Source: CAIWHR01 sp963708855 | GTDB lineage: Bacteria > Pseudomonadota > Gammaproteobacteria > Burkholderiales > Casimicrobiaceae | NCBI GenBank assembly: GCA_963708855.1 | Contig: CAVPUM010000005.1 | Location: 82,591 to 146,590 of the forward strand | Length of the DNA stretch: 64,000 nt | Reading direction: 5' to 3' | Shown: piece after piece, positions 35,632-44,305 of the stretch | How the letters are laid out: each line of letters opens with the position of its first letter | Numbering within the stretch: the first letter of the stretch is position 1 | Program-made: the position numbers and the translations under genes | The notes under the pieces: generated by a model | What the model saw: the letters and a program-made list of their open reading frames with translations, nothing else | The model's database searches: none | Told to the model about the DNA's origin: nothing

Positions 35632-37113
35632 TCAGGGGGCGACCACCCGCCACGGATGGCCCAGCGCTGCCCACTGTGCCCGCTCTTTCGCGAGCAGATA
35701 ATCCGTCAGCGGATGCGCGGCGAGCCAGCGCTGCGAGATGCCGAAACGGATGCCGCGTGCGATCTCCAGCCTTATCCGCGGCACGGCGACGGTCGAGCGG
35801 GCGTGATGGACAAGCACGGCGAGGCGCAGGGCGAGCAGGGCGGCCAGCACCTGCTTGTCGCCGATGGCGGAAGCGATCTTCGCGAGACCGCCGCGGCAGC
35901 CGAAGACGAGGAGGGCGAGCCGGCTCTGCTCGCCGGCCGAGAATCCTGGCATGTCGGCGTTCTGCAGTATGTACGCGCCGTGCTTGTGGAAGCTGGCATG
36001 GGAGATCGACATCCCGATCTCGTGCAGCAGGCCTGCCCATCGCACCAGCTTCGCGAGCGCCGGATCCGGCGCGGGAAGCGCGCGACGGAAGAGCATTGCA
36101 GCGAGTCCGCTGACGCGAAGTGCCTGCGCACGATCGATGCCGTAGCGCACGACGAATCGCTCGGCGGTCGCCGGGCGGGCGTCCTCGTCGGTCGTGCGCC
36201 CCAGCAGATCGTAGAGCACGCCGAGCCGCAGCGCGCCGCCCACCGGGTCGATGCGCTCGATACCGAGCTCCGCAACGGCCGCCGCCATGATCGCGAGGCC
36301 GCCGGCCAGCACCGGCGCCCGCTCGCCTTTGAGCGCATTGAGCTTCAGACGGGAGACGTGACCGGCGTCGAGCATGCGCCGGCGCAGCCGGGCGAGCCCG
36401 ACGGGCGTGATGCCTCCGCCGGAGAATGCGTTCTGCTCGAGGATGTCGGCCAGCGCCACTGCCGTGCCGGACGAGGCGTAGGCTTCACGCCAGGCGCCGG
36501 CGCCGAACGCGCCCGCGATGGCTTCGATCTCGACCCGCGCCAGCGTTTCGGCCGCGTCGAATGCGGCTGCGGTGAGCCTGCCGTCGCCGAAGAAGCGCTG
36601 GGTCATGCCGACGCAGCCGATCGTGAGCGATTCGAGCCGTTCCGCCTCGAGTCCGCGGCCGATGATGAACTCGGTCGAGCCGCCGCCGATGTCGATGACC
36701 AGTCGCGGCTCCGGGGAACGCGGAAGCTCGTGGGCCACGCCGAAGAAGGTCAGCCGGCCTTCTTCGTGCCCGCTGATGATGTCGATCGGAAATCCCAGCG
36801 TGCGCTCGGCGAGTGCGATGAATTCCTGCGCGTTGGTGGCGACCCGGAACGTGTTGGTCGCGACCACGCGGACGGCCGTGGGGTGCAGGCCGGAGAGGCG
36901 TTCGCGGAACCGGGCGAGGCAGGCGAGCGCGGCATCCATCGCGGAGCGCTTCAGGCGGCCCCTGTCGTCGAGCCCGGCGCCGAAACGCAGCGTCTCGCGC
37001 CACGTGTCGAGCTGGTAGATCTGGTTGCCCTCGACGCGGCCGATCTCGAGCCGGAAGCTGTTCGACCCGAGGTCGACTACGGCCAGCAGGGGGTCGGCTT
37101 TGCGTTCGCGCAT
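35632..37113 (-). CDS. ppx: Exopolyphosphatase (Ppx/GppA family)
   Basis: 493 residues. ASKHA fold with phosphate-1 loop LAVVDLGSNSFRLEIGRVEG, catalytic Glu in HEEGRLTFFGVAHEL and phosphate-2 loop LVIDIGGGSTEFIIGRG; a C-terminal HD-like helical domain follows (WAGLLHEIGMSISHASFHKH). It removes terminal phosphates from polyphosphate, and family members also hydrolyse pppGpp. It is transcribed divergently from ppk over ~150 bases that contain a Pho box pointing towards ppk. A very long open frame extends upstream of this start but is only the antisense shadow of ppk. Confidence 0.92.
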   Translation of the reverse strand: MRERKADPLLAVVDLGSNSFRLEIGRVEGNQIYQLDTWRETLRFGAGLDDRGRLKRSAMDAALACLARFRERLSGLHPTAVRVVATNTFRVATNAQEFIALAERTLGFPIDIISGHEEGRLTFFGVAHELPRSPEPRLVIDIGGGSTEFIIGRGLEAERLESLTIGCVGMTQRFFGDGRLTAAAFDAAETLARVEIEAIAGAFGAGAWREAYASSGTAVALADILEQNAFSGGGITPVGLARLRRRMLDAGHVSRLKLNALKGERAPVLAGGLAIMAAAVAELGIERIDPVGGALRLGVLYDLLGRTTDEDARPATAERFVVRYGIDRAQALRVSGLAAMLFRRALPAPDPALAKLVRWAGLLHEIGMSISHASFHKHGAYILQNADMPGFSAGEQSRLALLVFGCRGGLAKIASAIGDKQVLAALLALRLAVLVHHARSTVAVPRIRLEIARGIRFGISQRWLAAHPLTDYLLAKERAQWAALGHPWRVVAP

Positions 37114-37202
37114 GTGGCGGAACCGGATTGCGGTTCGAGAGTCGAAGGGTAGCAGAAAACGGCGCCCCGACACCCGGCTCCGGATGCCCCGTCCCGACCG
37201 CG

Positions 37203-37220
37203 TTGTAATATCGCTGTCAC
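37203..37220 (+). promoter_or_regulatory. Pho box before ppk
   Basis: TTGTAAT-ATCG-CTGTCAC has the 7-4-7 direct-repeat layout of the PhoB box (CTGTCAT-N4-CTGTCAC) with good match in both halves. It lies 46 bases before the ppk ATG, between ppx and ppk. A 17-base palindrome, CGCGACA-gac-TGTCGCG, follows at 37226-37242. Confidence 0.65.
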
Positions 37221-37266
37221 GCGGGCGCGACAGACTGTCGCGTTTGCCAACCGGGCCGGCCGCGGC

Positions 37267-39843
37267 ATGGCCGAATCGATGAAACTTCCGAGTCCGTCGC
37301 CGATCAACCGCGAGTTGTCGCAACTTGCGTTCAACCGCCGCGTCCTGACGCTGGCGCAGGATCCCGCGACCCCGCTGCTCGAGCAGTTGCGCTTCCTGTG
37401 CATCGTCAGCAACAACCTCGACGAGTTCTTCGAGATCCGGGTTGCCGGCCTCAAGGAACAGCTGCGCGCCCGCCTGCCGCCGCCGGGGATGACCCTTCCG
37501 GGGCTGCGCGCACTGCTTGGCGTCATCAACGACGAGACGCGCCTGCTGGTGACGGAGCAATACCGCCTGCTCAACGAAGCGATCCTCCCGGCGCTGGCGG
37601 CCGCCGGCATCCGCCTGCTGCGGCGTGATGCCCTCGATGCGGGTCAGCGTGCCTGGGTGTCCGGTTATTTCCAGCGCGAGGTGAGACCGCTGCTGACGCC
37701 CATCGGCCTCGATCCGGCACATCCGTTTCCGCAGGTGGCCAACAAGAGCCTCAACTTCGTCGTCGAGCTCTCCGGCCGCGACGCGTTCGGGCGCGAGACC
37801 ACGATCGCCACGGTCAAGGCGCCGCGGCTCCTGCCGCGGGTCATCGCGCTGCCGCGCGCGATCGCCGGCTCCGACAACGCGTTCGTGCTGCTGTCGAGCG
37901 TCATCCACGCCCATCTGCACGAGCTGTTCGGCGGACGCGACATCGTCGGCTACTCGCAGTTCCGCGTGACGCGCGACGCCGACCTCTGGTTCGACGAGGA
38001 GGAGGTGAAGAACCTGCGGCAGGCGCTGGAAGGCGAGCTGCCGCAGCGTCACTTCGGTCAGGCCGTCCGGCTCGAGGTCGCCGACGGTTGTCCCGATAAG
38101 CTCGCGCAATTCCTGCTCCGGCAGTTCGAGCTGACCGACGACGACCTGTATCGCGTCGGCGGCCCCGTCAATCTCGCGCGGATGGCGGCGCTGATCGATG
38201 CCGTGTCGGTCGCCGGGCTCGAATACCGGCCCTTCGTTCCCGGCTTGCCCGACCGGCTCCGCGACTCCGCCGACCTTCTCGCCACGATCCGGCAGCAGGA
38301 CGTCCTGCTGCACCACCCGTTCCAGTCGTTCGACCCGGTCGTCGAATTCATCCGCAAGGCCGCCGACGACCCCGACGTCGTCGCGATCAAGCAGACCGTC
38401 TACCGCACCGGCGTCAACTCGGTGCTGATGGAGGCGCTGATCGAGGCCGCGCGCCGCGGCAAGGAAGTCACCGTCGTGGTCGAGCTGCTCGCCCGCTTCG
38501 ACGAGGAAGCCAACATCAACTGGGCCGAGAGGCTGGAGCAGGTCGGCGCCCAGGTCGTCTACGGCGTGTTCGGCCTGAAGACGCACGCCAAGCTCGCGCT
38601 GCTGCTCCGGCGCGAGAAGGACGCGCACGGGCCGCCGCGGCTGCAGGCCTATGCGCATCTGGGCACCGGCAACTATCATCCGCGCACGGCGCGTCTGTAC
38701 ACCGACTTCGGGCTGCTCACCGCCAACCGCGAGATCTGCGCCGACGTCAACGAGGTGTTCCTGCACATCACGAGCCTGGCCAAGGCCAAGCGGCTGAAGC
38801 ACCTGCTGCTCGCGCCGTTCACGATGCACGACCGCCTGCTCTTCGCGATCCGGCGCGAAGCGCGCCATGCACGCGAAGGAAAACCGGCGCGGATCATCGC
38901 GAAGATGAACGCGCTGCTCGAGGAGGCCGTGATCCGCGCGCTGTATGCGGCGTCGCAGGCGGGCGTGCAAATCGATCTCATCGTCCGCGGCGCGTGCGCG
39001 CTGCGCCCGGGCGTCGAGGGATTCTCCGAGAACATTCGGGTGCGCTCGGTCATCGGACGGTTCCTGGAGCACAGCCGGATCTGGTACTTTGCCAACGATG
39101 GCGGCGAGGAGGTGTGGCTTTCCAGCGCGGACTGGATGGGACGCAACCTCTTCCGCCGGATCGAGGTCGCGTTCCCGGTGCTCGATCCGGCGTTGAAGGC
39201 GCGGGTGATCGCCGAGGGGCTGAAGCCCTATCTCGCCGACAATCGCGATGCCTGGGAGCTCGCGGGCGACGGGACCTACGCCAAGCCGAAGGTGGCGCGC
39301 CGATCGCGGCCGCGCACCGCGCAGCAGGAGCTCGTCGATCGCCTTGCGGAACACCCGGACGTGGAACAATTTGAGAGGAAGGCCGAAACCATGGACCTGA
39401 TACTCTGGCGTCATGCGGAAGCCGAACCCGGCGAGCCCGACCTCGGGCGTCGCCTCACGGCCAAGGGCATACAGCAGGCCGATCGCGTCGCGAAATGGCT
39501 CGAACAGCACCTGCCCGCAACGACGCGCATCCTGTCCAGTCCGGCCGATCGGGCGCAGCAGACAGCGCGCGCGCTGAAGCGGAAATTCCGCGTCGTCGAG
39601 GATCTGGCGCCGGGTGCCTCGGCCGCCGCGGTCCTGGCTGCAACCGGATGGCCCGATGCGCGCGAGCCCGTACTGGTTGTCGGCCATCAGCCCACGCTGG
39701 GCGAGGTCGCGGCCTTTCTGCTGACGGAAGACGAGGCGTCCTGGAGCGTGCGCAAGGGAGCGGTGTGGTGGCTGACCAATCGCGTACGCCATGGCGTCTC
39801 GTCCACGGTGGTCAAGGTGGTCATCGCGCCCGAATTCGTTTGA
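37267..39843 (+). CDS. ppk: Polyphosphate kinase reading in frame into a SixA phosphohistidine phosphatase
   Basis: 858 residues. Residues 1 to ~700 are Ppk1: NRELSQLAFNRRVLTLAQDP, CIVSNNLDEFFEIRVAGLKE, the catalytic KTHAKLALLLRRE loop and GTGNYHPRTARLYTDFGL. It makes polyphosphate from ATP at the membrane. From about residue 709 the frame continues into a complete SixA domain (LILWRHAEAEPGEPDLGRRL, RILSSPADRAQQTARAL, VVGHQPTLGEVA). The two are usually separate adjacent genes. A strong internal AGAGGAAGG site (39374-39382) precedes ATG 39391, and a TGA in the next frame at 39372 would end ppk, so the fusion may come from one lost or gained base. Divergent from ppx and preceded by a Pho box. 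Confidence 0.9.
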   Translation: MAESMKLPSPSPINRELSQLAFNRRVLTLAQDPATPLLEQLRFLCIVSNNLDEFFEIRVAGLKEQLRARLPPPGMTLPGLRALLGVINDETRLLVTEQYRLLNEAILPALAAAGIRLLRRDALDAGQRAWVSGYFQREVRPLLTPIGLDPAHPFPQVANKSLNFVVELSGRDAFGRETTIATVKAPRLLPRVIALPRAIAGSDNAFVLLSSVIHAHLHELFGGRDIVGYSQFRVTRDADLWFDEEEVKNLRQALEGELPQRHFGQAVRLEVADGCPDKLAQFLLRQFELTDDDLYRVGGPVNLARMAALIDAVSVAGLEYRPFVPGLPDRLRDSADLLATIRQQDVLLHHPFQSFDPVVEFIRKAADDPDVVAIKQTVYRTGVNSVLMEALIEAARRGKEVTVVVELLARFDEEANINWAERLEQVGAQVVYGVFGLKTHAKLALLLRREKDAHGPPRLQAYAHLGTGNYHPRTARLYTDFGLLTANREICADVNEVFLHITSLAKAKRLKHLLLAPFTMHDRLLFAIRREARHAREGKPARIIAKMNALLEEAVIRALYAASQAGVQIDLIVRGACALRPGVEGFSENIRVRSVIGRFLEHSRIWYFANDGGEEVWLSSADWMGRNLFRRIEVAFPVLDPALKARVIAEGLKPYLADNRDAWELAGDGTYAKPKVARRSRPRTAQQELVDRLAEHPDVEQFERKAETMDLILWRHAEAEPGEPDLGRRLTAKGIQQADRVAKWLEQHLPATTRILSSPADRAQQTARALKRKFRVVEDLAPGASAAAVLAATGWPDAREPVLVVGHQPTLGEVAAFLLTEDEASWSVRKGAVWWLTNRVRHGVSSTVVKVVIAPEFV

Positions 39844-40164
39844 TGCCGTGGACGCTGCGCGTGCGTTGAAGCTCCTGGAGCGAGTGGGCGTGCGGCCTGA
39901 CAACGACGTTGTGGAGCTCTCGCTGCAGGGTCACTCTTCGCGGTGGCGCCGTCGTGACCTGCTACACGCGCCCGCGGCGCGACTTTTGCGCCTGACCTGA
40001 ACGCGGCCATCGGCGCGCATACCCGGCTGCGGGGCTGGTCACGCCGCCGGCGGAAGACAATCGTCTCATGGCGGGGGCACACAAGATTCTGGATGCTGCT
40101 GCCCCTGGATACCAACGCTGCGCGGAACCCGCTGCGAGTGGTGGCGTTTCCCGGGGGGAGAACG
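39844..40164. other. Gene-free stretch between ppk-sixA and pyk
   Basis: 321 bases between two converging genes. No convincing coding frame, RNA gene or repeat was found. A short frame on the plus strand (to 40,000) reads VDAARALKLLERVGVRP but ends in arginine-rich, non-conserved sequence. No clear intrinsic terminator with a U-run was seen. Confidence 0.5.
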
Positions 40165-42079
40165 TCAACGGCTTGCCCTGTGAGGCGCCGCGTCGGGCCG
40201 CGAGCGCACCCGGCTGGCGTCGGACACACGCAGTTTCCGCAGCCGCGATGTCTTCTTGTGCTGATGCTCCTCCATGCGCCCGAGCACGTCGGTCAGGAAC
40301 CGCAGCGTCTCGCGGATGTACGGCCCCTTGTTCAGCATCACGCACTCGGCGCGGCTGCCCATCGCGGCGTCCGTGACCTCGGCGCGCGACGGCATGCCGC
40401 CCTTGGCGAGCGATTCCAGCACCTGCGTCGCCCAGATCACGGGCACGTGCGCCGCTTCGCATAGCCACAGGATCTCTTCCTGCACCTCGGACAGCCGCTC
40501 GAAGCCCACTTCCACACCGAGGTCACCGCGCGCGACCATCACGGCCACCGGCGGGTGGCGCATCGCTGCGAGCAGCAGCATCGGGAGGCGGTTGAACGCC
40601 GCCTGCGTCTCGATCTTGAGCACGATTCCGAGCTTTTGCGCGTGGAGCCGCTCGATCTCGGCCAGCAAGGCCTCGATGTCCTCGGGGCGCTGCACGAACG
40701 ACATCGCCACCATGTCGGCGTGCTTTGCCACGAACGCCAGGTCCTCGATGTCCTTCGCGGTCGAGCGCCGGCAGGTCGAGGTCGGTCTCCGGCAGGTTGA
40801 TGCCCTTCTCGGCCCGCAGCTTTGCGGTACCCCCGGCGACCGCCGTGATCTCGACCCGCAGGCGATCCTCGGCTACGCCGCGGATCGTGCCGCGGATCCT
40901 GCCGTCGTCGAAGAGGATCGGCTCACCGACGCGCACACCGGTGAACACCTCCGGCAGCGTGCAGGACACGAAGGCCGGTTCCCGCACGCGGCCGTCGTCG
41001 TCGTGAACTGCGTCCCGGCCGGGCATCTCGCCGCGCACCAGGTCGAGGGTGTCGCCGGGCCGCAGCGCGATCCACTGCTCGACCGAGGGCAGCGCGCCGA
41101 CGGCGCCTTTCGCGACGATCCGCCGCTTGCGCCGCAGTGACAGGCGCGTCCCCGGCACCACGTACGCGGTCGTGTCCGTCTCGCAGACGCATTCGCCGGT
41201 ACGCACTTCGACCACGTGCAGAATGCGCTTGCGGTGGCGGGTGTCGGCGAGCTCGACGGTGTCGCCGGGCTTCGCCTTGGCGAGGAGATCGCCGTCGACC
41301 GGAATCGTCACCTCGTCCGCATCGGCGTCATGCACGCGTGCGACCAGCCGCACGCGCGCGCGCTGTGTCACGCGGCCGATCGTATCGCGGTGCGGCCGCC
41401 ATTTCGCAACCGCAGGCCCGGGCTCGATCGGCCCGGTGCGAAGCTTGGGACCGGCGAGGTCGAAGGACAGTGCGCAGCGCTTGCCGGTCTCGCGCTCGGC
41501 GCGGCGCAGGTGCTTGACCATCCGCTCCCAGACCTTTGGGCTGTCGTGCGCACAGTTGATGCGCATGACCTCCATGCCGGTCTCGACCAGGTCGCGTATC
41601 AACGCCGGCTGCTCCGCCGCTTCACCGGGCATCGTGACCATGATCCGCGTCGCTCGTCCATCGCGCGCGGGTCCGAGGATCGCGTTGGCGTGCGCGGCGA
41701 GCAGCGCGTCGCCGGTGTTGAAGGTGACCGGCGGCGCCACGGCAACCGCGGCCGGCACCGGTTGCCGGCGGAGCGCACACAGAACCTCCAGCACCGCCTG
41801 CAGCGAGGCCATGACATGCGCCTCCAGGCGGCCCAGCGAGCTCAAGCCCAGCCGGGTAAGCTCGTCCTGCAGCTCGCGCACGTCATGCCGGCGCACGGCG
41901 AGGTAGTGGACGAGGTTGTAGGCACTCTCGCGCATCGACGGCGCCGTGGCGTCGAGCTCGGCAGCGAATTCCTGCTCGGCCGCCAGCGCCGCCCGGTACA
42001 GCTCGTCGACGCCGCGGGCCGCGCGGTCGAGCCGCAGGGTTTGGGCAACTTCGCGTTCGGTGCGTCGCCCGGCGGTCAT
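40165..42079 (-). CDS. Atypical pyruvate kinase with N-terminal helical extension (one frameshift)
   Basis: About 638 residues. The first ~135 are helical and unrelated to normal pyruvate kinase (EREVAQTLRLDRAARGVDEL and onward). The kinase barrel begins at TRIMVTMPGEAAEQPALIRD, with MEVMRINCAHDSPKVWERM, FDLAGPKLRTGPI, and after a break near 40,768 TAKDIEDLAFVAKHADMVAM, MVARGDLGVEVGFERL (metal/substrate Glu-Asp) and TQVLESLAKGGMPSRAEV. It ends soon after AECVMLNKGPYIRETLRFL, so the usual C-terminal allosteric domain is absent. It would make pyruvate and ATP from phosphoenolpyruvate, or act on a related substrate. It resembles the second, non-classical pyruvate kinases of some Proteobacteria and cyanobacteria. 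Confidence 0.8.
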
Positions 42080-42114
42080 CGGGGACTCACGCCGATCACC
42101 TGCCTGAGCGAACG

Positions 42115-42462
42115 CTAACGCTCGCTGGAGGCATTCCGTGACGTGCCCCGGCGCTTGCGCAAATCCGTGAGGGCCGCCTGAACCTGTTCGAGTTCGCGAT
42201 GCAAGGCCGCCGCGAGAGCGAAGCTTGTCCGGTTCCTCGCCGGATCGAGCGCAACGAGAATCTCGTCCATGTCATCCAGAAGTTCGCCGGCGCGAACCAC
42301 CAGCTGATTGGGCAGCGTACCGAATTGGCCGGCCTGAGAGAGCTTGCGTGCTTCGGCAAGGACTTTGGCGCAAATGTCCGCTTTGCGCGTCAAATCGAGA
42401 GGTGTGTCGCCGATGGTCCCGGAGCGGGGCGATCGGACCGACTTCATCGGCAGGAGATTCAT
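42115..42462 (-). CDS. Hypothetical helical protein
   Basis: 115 residues; not recognised. After a basic start, residues from about 24 onward form amphipathic helices with regular hydrophobic spacing (ADICAKVLAEARKLSQAG, QLVVRAGELLDDMDEILVAL, FALAAALHRELEQVQAALTD), ending in a charged tail. That pattern and the lack of stops suggest a real gene, but no ribosome site precedes either possible ATG (42462 or 42447). It lies 35 bases upstream of pyk on the same strand and could be co-transcribed with it. Confidence 0.45.
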   Translation of the reverse strand: MNLLPMKSVRSPRSGTIGDTPLDLTRKADICAKVLAEARKLSQAGQFGTLPNQLVVRAGELLDDMDEILVALDPARNRTSFALAAALHRELEQVQAALTDLRKRRGTSRNASSER

Positions 42463-42831
42463 GTGGACATGGCAATCGTCGTTGCGGGCCGAAAATCAAA
42501 TCCCTGCGACCCATGTTCGGGTGCAGGGGTGGCCGTGGCGGGCAGGATGCACGCCAACGGCCCGACCGGCCAAACGCCACGAATTGACCCCGATCGCCGA
42601 TTGGGACTCCGATGCGGTGTCCGGACGCGCTATTGGCCCGAGGATCGATCTTGCCGTCCGAATGTTTCAAATTGAAGACGGTTTGCCGGCGACATCCGGC
42701 GTGCGGAGGCAGCGACCTCGCGGCGCAGTGCCGGCAACGCTCGACAAGCTTCCGGCAGAAGGCTCGAGAAGGGCGCGGGACAGAAGCTTCGCCTTCCCTG
42801 CGCGCCACCACCCGCAAGCCGCGGGACATGT
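42463..42831. other. Gene-free stretch between two small hypothetical genes
   Basis: 369 bases with no convincing coding frame on either strand. Open frames exist but have no family features. No tRNA, repeat array or clear promoter recognised. Confidence 0.4.
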
Positions 42832-43014
42832 CTAGCGCGTCATCTTGTCCCGAACCTTCTTCAAGGCGTCGATCAAGCCGTTGACCCCGGTCTTGGTCAA
42901 GCCTTCCTTGTCCACGTCGAACTCGATCAGCAGCCTCCTGGCGTCTTCGGACAAATGGCAGGTAATGCTGCCATCTCTGCCAAGATCGAACTCCTTCTTC
43001 TTGCCTCCAGCCAT
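42832..43014 (-). CDS. Small conserved-looking hypothetical protein
   Basis: 60 residues, starting MAGGKKKEFDLGRDGSITCH behind a GGGAGA site six to eight bases before the ATG. The middle (LSEDARRLLIEFDVDKEGLT) and end (GVNGLIDALKKVRDKM) suggest a strand followed by two helices. Not recognised. Its own ribosome site and balanced composition make it likely to be real. Function unknown; it is followed by a 369-base gap. Confidence 0.6.
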   Translation of the reverse strand: MAGGKKKEFDLGRDGSITCHLSEDARRLLIEFDVDKEGLTKTGVNGLIDALKKVRDKMTR

Positions 43015-43247
43015 GATGTGATCTCCCCGTCAACGGACATTGTCATCGTACCGCAACACTGCGCCCGAATTGTTACAACCGGATTTCGCGAGATCGCCCG
43101 GGCTGGCGAAAAGCGGTCCGCGCCCGTCGCGACTCCTGCCTTTCGTCGGCGACGCGATGCAAGCCGTTAACACCTGCGGCAATCAAACCGTAACCTCATT
43201 CCGATTCAATGTGCTGATCGTGCAGGCCCCAATCGAGGAGAGCGGAC

Positions 43248-44162
43248 ATGCTTACGCCTCAAGTGCAATCGGATTCTCCGCTCAGTCTCAGCGTGTCATC
43301 GATGTCGAGGTTTGCGCCAATGACGATTCAAGCGTCCTTCCCCCGGTCCGCCGCTATCGTGCTGGGCTGCGGCGAGGTCGGCTCCGCCGTGGCGCTGGCG
43401 CTTCACCAGGCGGGTCTCGCCGTCGTGCTGGTGGACGAGGCAGACCCGGCCTGGCACCGCCGCGGGATGGCGTTCACCAACGCGTGGTACGTCGGCACTG
43501 CCGAGCTCGAGGGCGAAGGGGCGTGCTTCTGCGCATCGCTGAAGAGCATTCCGTCCATTCTCGCGCGGCGGATGATCGCGGCGACGACGTGGTCGTGGCC
43601 GGGCGTGGCCGCAGGCCTGGATCCGGCCTTGCTGGTCGATGCGCGTGGGCGCAGACGACGCGGTACGGAGGTCCTGCGTGGCCACGTTCCGGTCACGATC
43701 GGCATCGGTCCGGGCTTTGTCGATGGTGAGAACGTAGACGTGGCGCTGGAGCTTTGCGCGGACAATGAAGGCGGATCCGGCGGGCCGCGGGCGGATAGCG
43801 CGGATGCGGTGGACGCCAACCCGCCCTTCGGCGTTGCGCGCAGCGTGACCTGCACGGTCGAAGCCCCAAGGCACGGCCGGTTCATCACCGAGCGCCGAAT
43901 CGGCGAGTACGTGCGCGTCGGCCAGGTCGTCGGCGGGTTGGGCAACGAGGTCATCAAGGCGCCGGGCAGCGGCGTCCTTCTTGGACTCACCGCGCGCGGC
44001 GCGCGTATCGAGCCCGGCGACACGCTGGTCGAGGTCGATGGCGCAGGTGTCGCCCACCGCTGCTATGGCGTAGGCGCGGGCCCGCGCCACGTCGCGTCGC
44101 GTTTGCTGTGCGCGCTCGTGGAACGCCAGAACAAACCAGCAACCGGGACCAACGGCGGATGA
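43248..44162 (+). CDS. YqeB/EF2563-like selenium-dependent molybdenum hydroxylase system protein
   Basis: 304 residues with a GAGGAG ribosome site. Rossmann-like opening AAIVLGCGEVGSAVALALHQ then VVLVDEADPAWHRRGMAFTN; the C-terminal half has GHVPVTIGIGPGFVDGENVD, VEAPRHGRFITERRIGEYV and GEVIKAPGSG-type sequence (NEVIKAPGSGVLLGL), as in the EF2563/YqeB family. Those proteins occur with selenium-dependent molybdenum hydroxylases and are thought to help mature their cofactor. No molybdenum hydroxylase, selenium or molybdopterin gene is in this window, so its role here is unclear. The ~25 residues before the Rossmann motif are not conserved. Confidence 0.65.
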   Translation: MLTPQVQSDSPLSLSVSSMSRFAPMTIQASFPRSAAIVLGCGEVGSAVALALHQAGLAVVLVDEADPAWHRRGMAFTNAWYVGTAELEGEGACFCASLKSIPSILARRMIAATTWSWPGVAAGLDPALLVDARGRRRRGTEVLRGHVPVTIGIGPGFVDGENVDVALELCADNEGGSGGPRADSADAVDANPPFGVARSVTCTVEAPRHGRFITERRIGEYVRVGQVVGGLGNEVIKAPGSGVLLGLTARGARIEPGDTLVEVDGAGVAHRCYGVGAGPRHVASRLLCALVERQNKPATGTNGG

Positions 44163-44240
44163 CGCCAAGTCATTGATTGTCCTCAAAGCGAACAGCCTTG
44201 CGCTGTGGCAGTCTTGCCAATGCCCAGCTCCGCCGGCGGG

Positions 44241-44258
44241 ATGTCATCAGGCTGTAAT
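44241..44258 (+). promoter_or_regulatory. Pho box before pstS
   Basis: ATGTCAT-CAGG-CTGTAAT is a 7-4-7 direct repeat matching the PhoB box, 47 bases before the pstS ATG. The spacing to the gene is nearly the same as for the ppk box (46 bases), which supports both. Confidence 0.7.
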
Positions 44259-44305
44259 GCCGATCCACTAAGCTCCGTCTCTGATCAATCAAACGGGGGG
44301 TCCCC

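Noticed and set aside
35632..39903. A 1,423-codon open frame on the minus strand through ppx and beyond
   Set aside because: Only the ppx part (to 37113) has protein features. The rest is exactly antisense to ppk-sixA and is arginine/histidine-rich, the usual shadow frame in GC-rich DNA.
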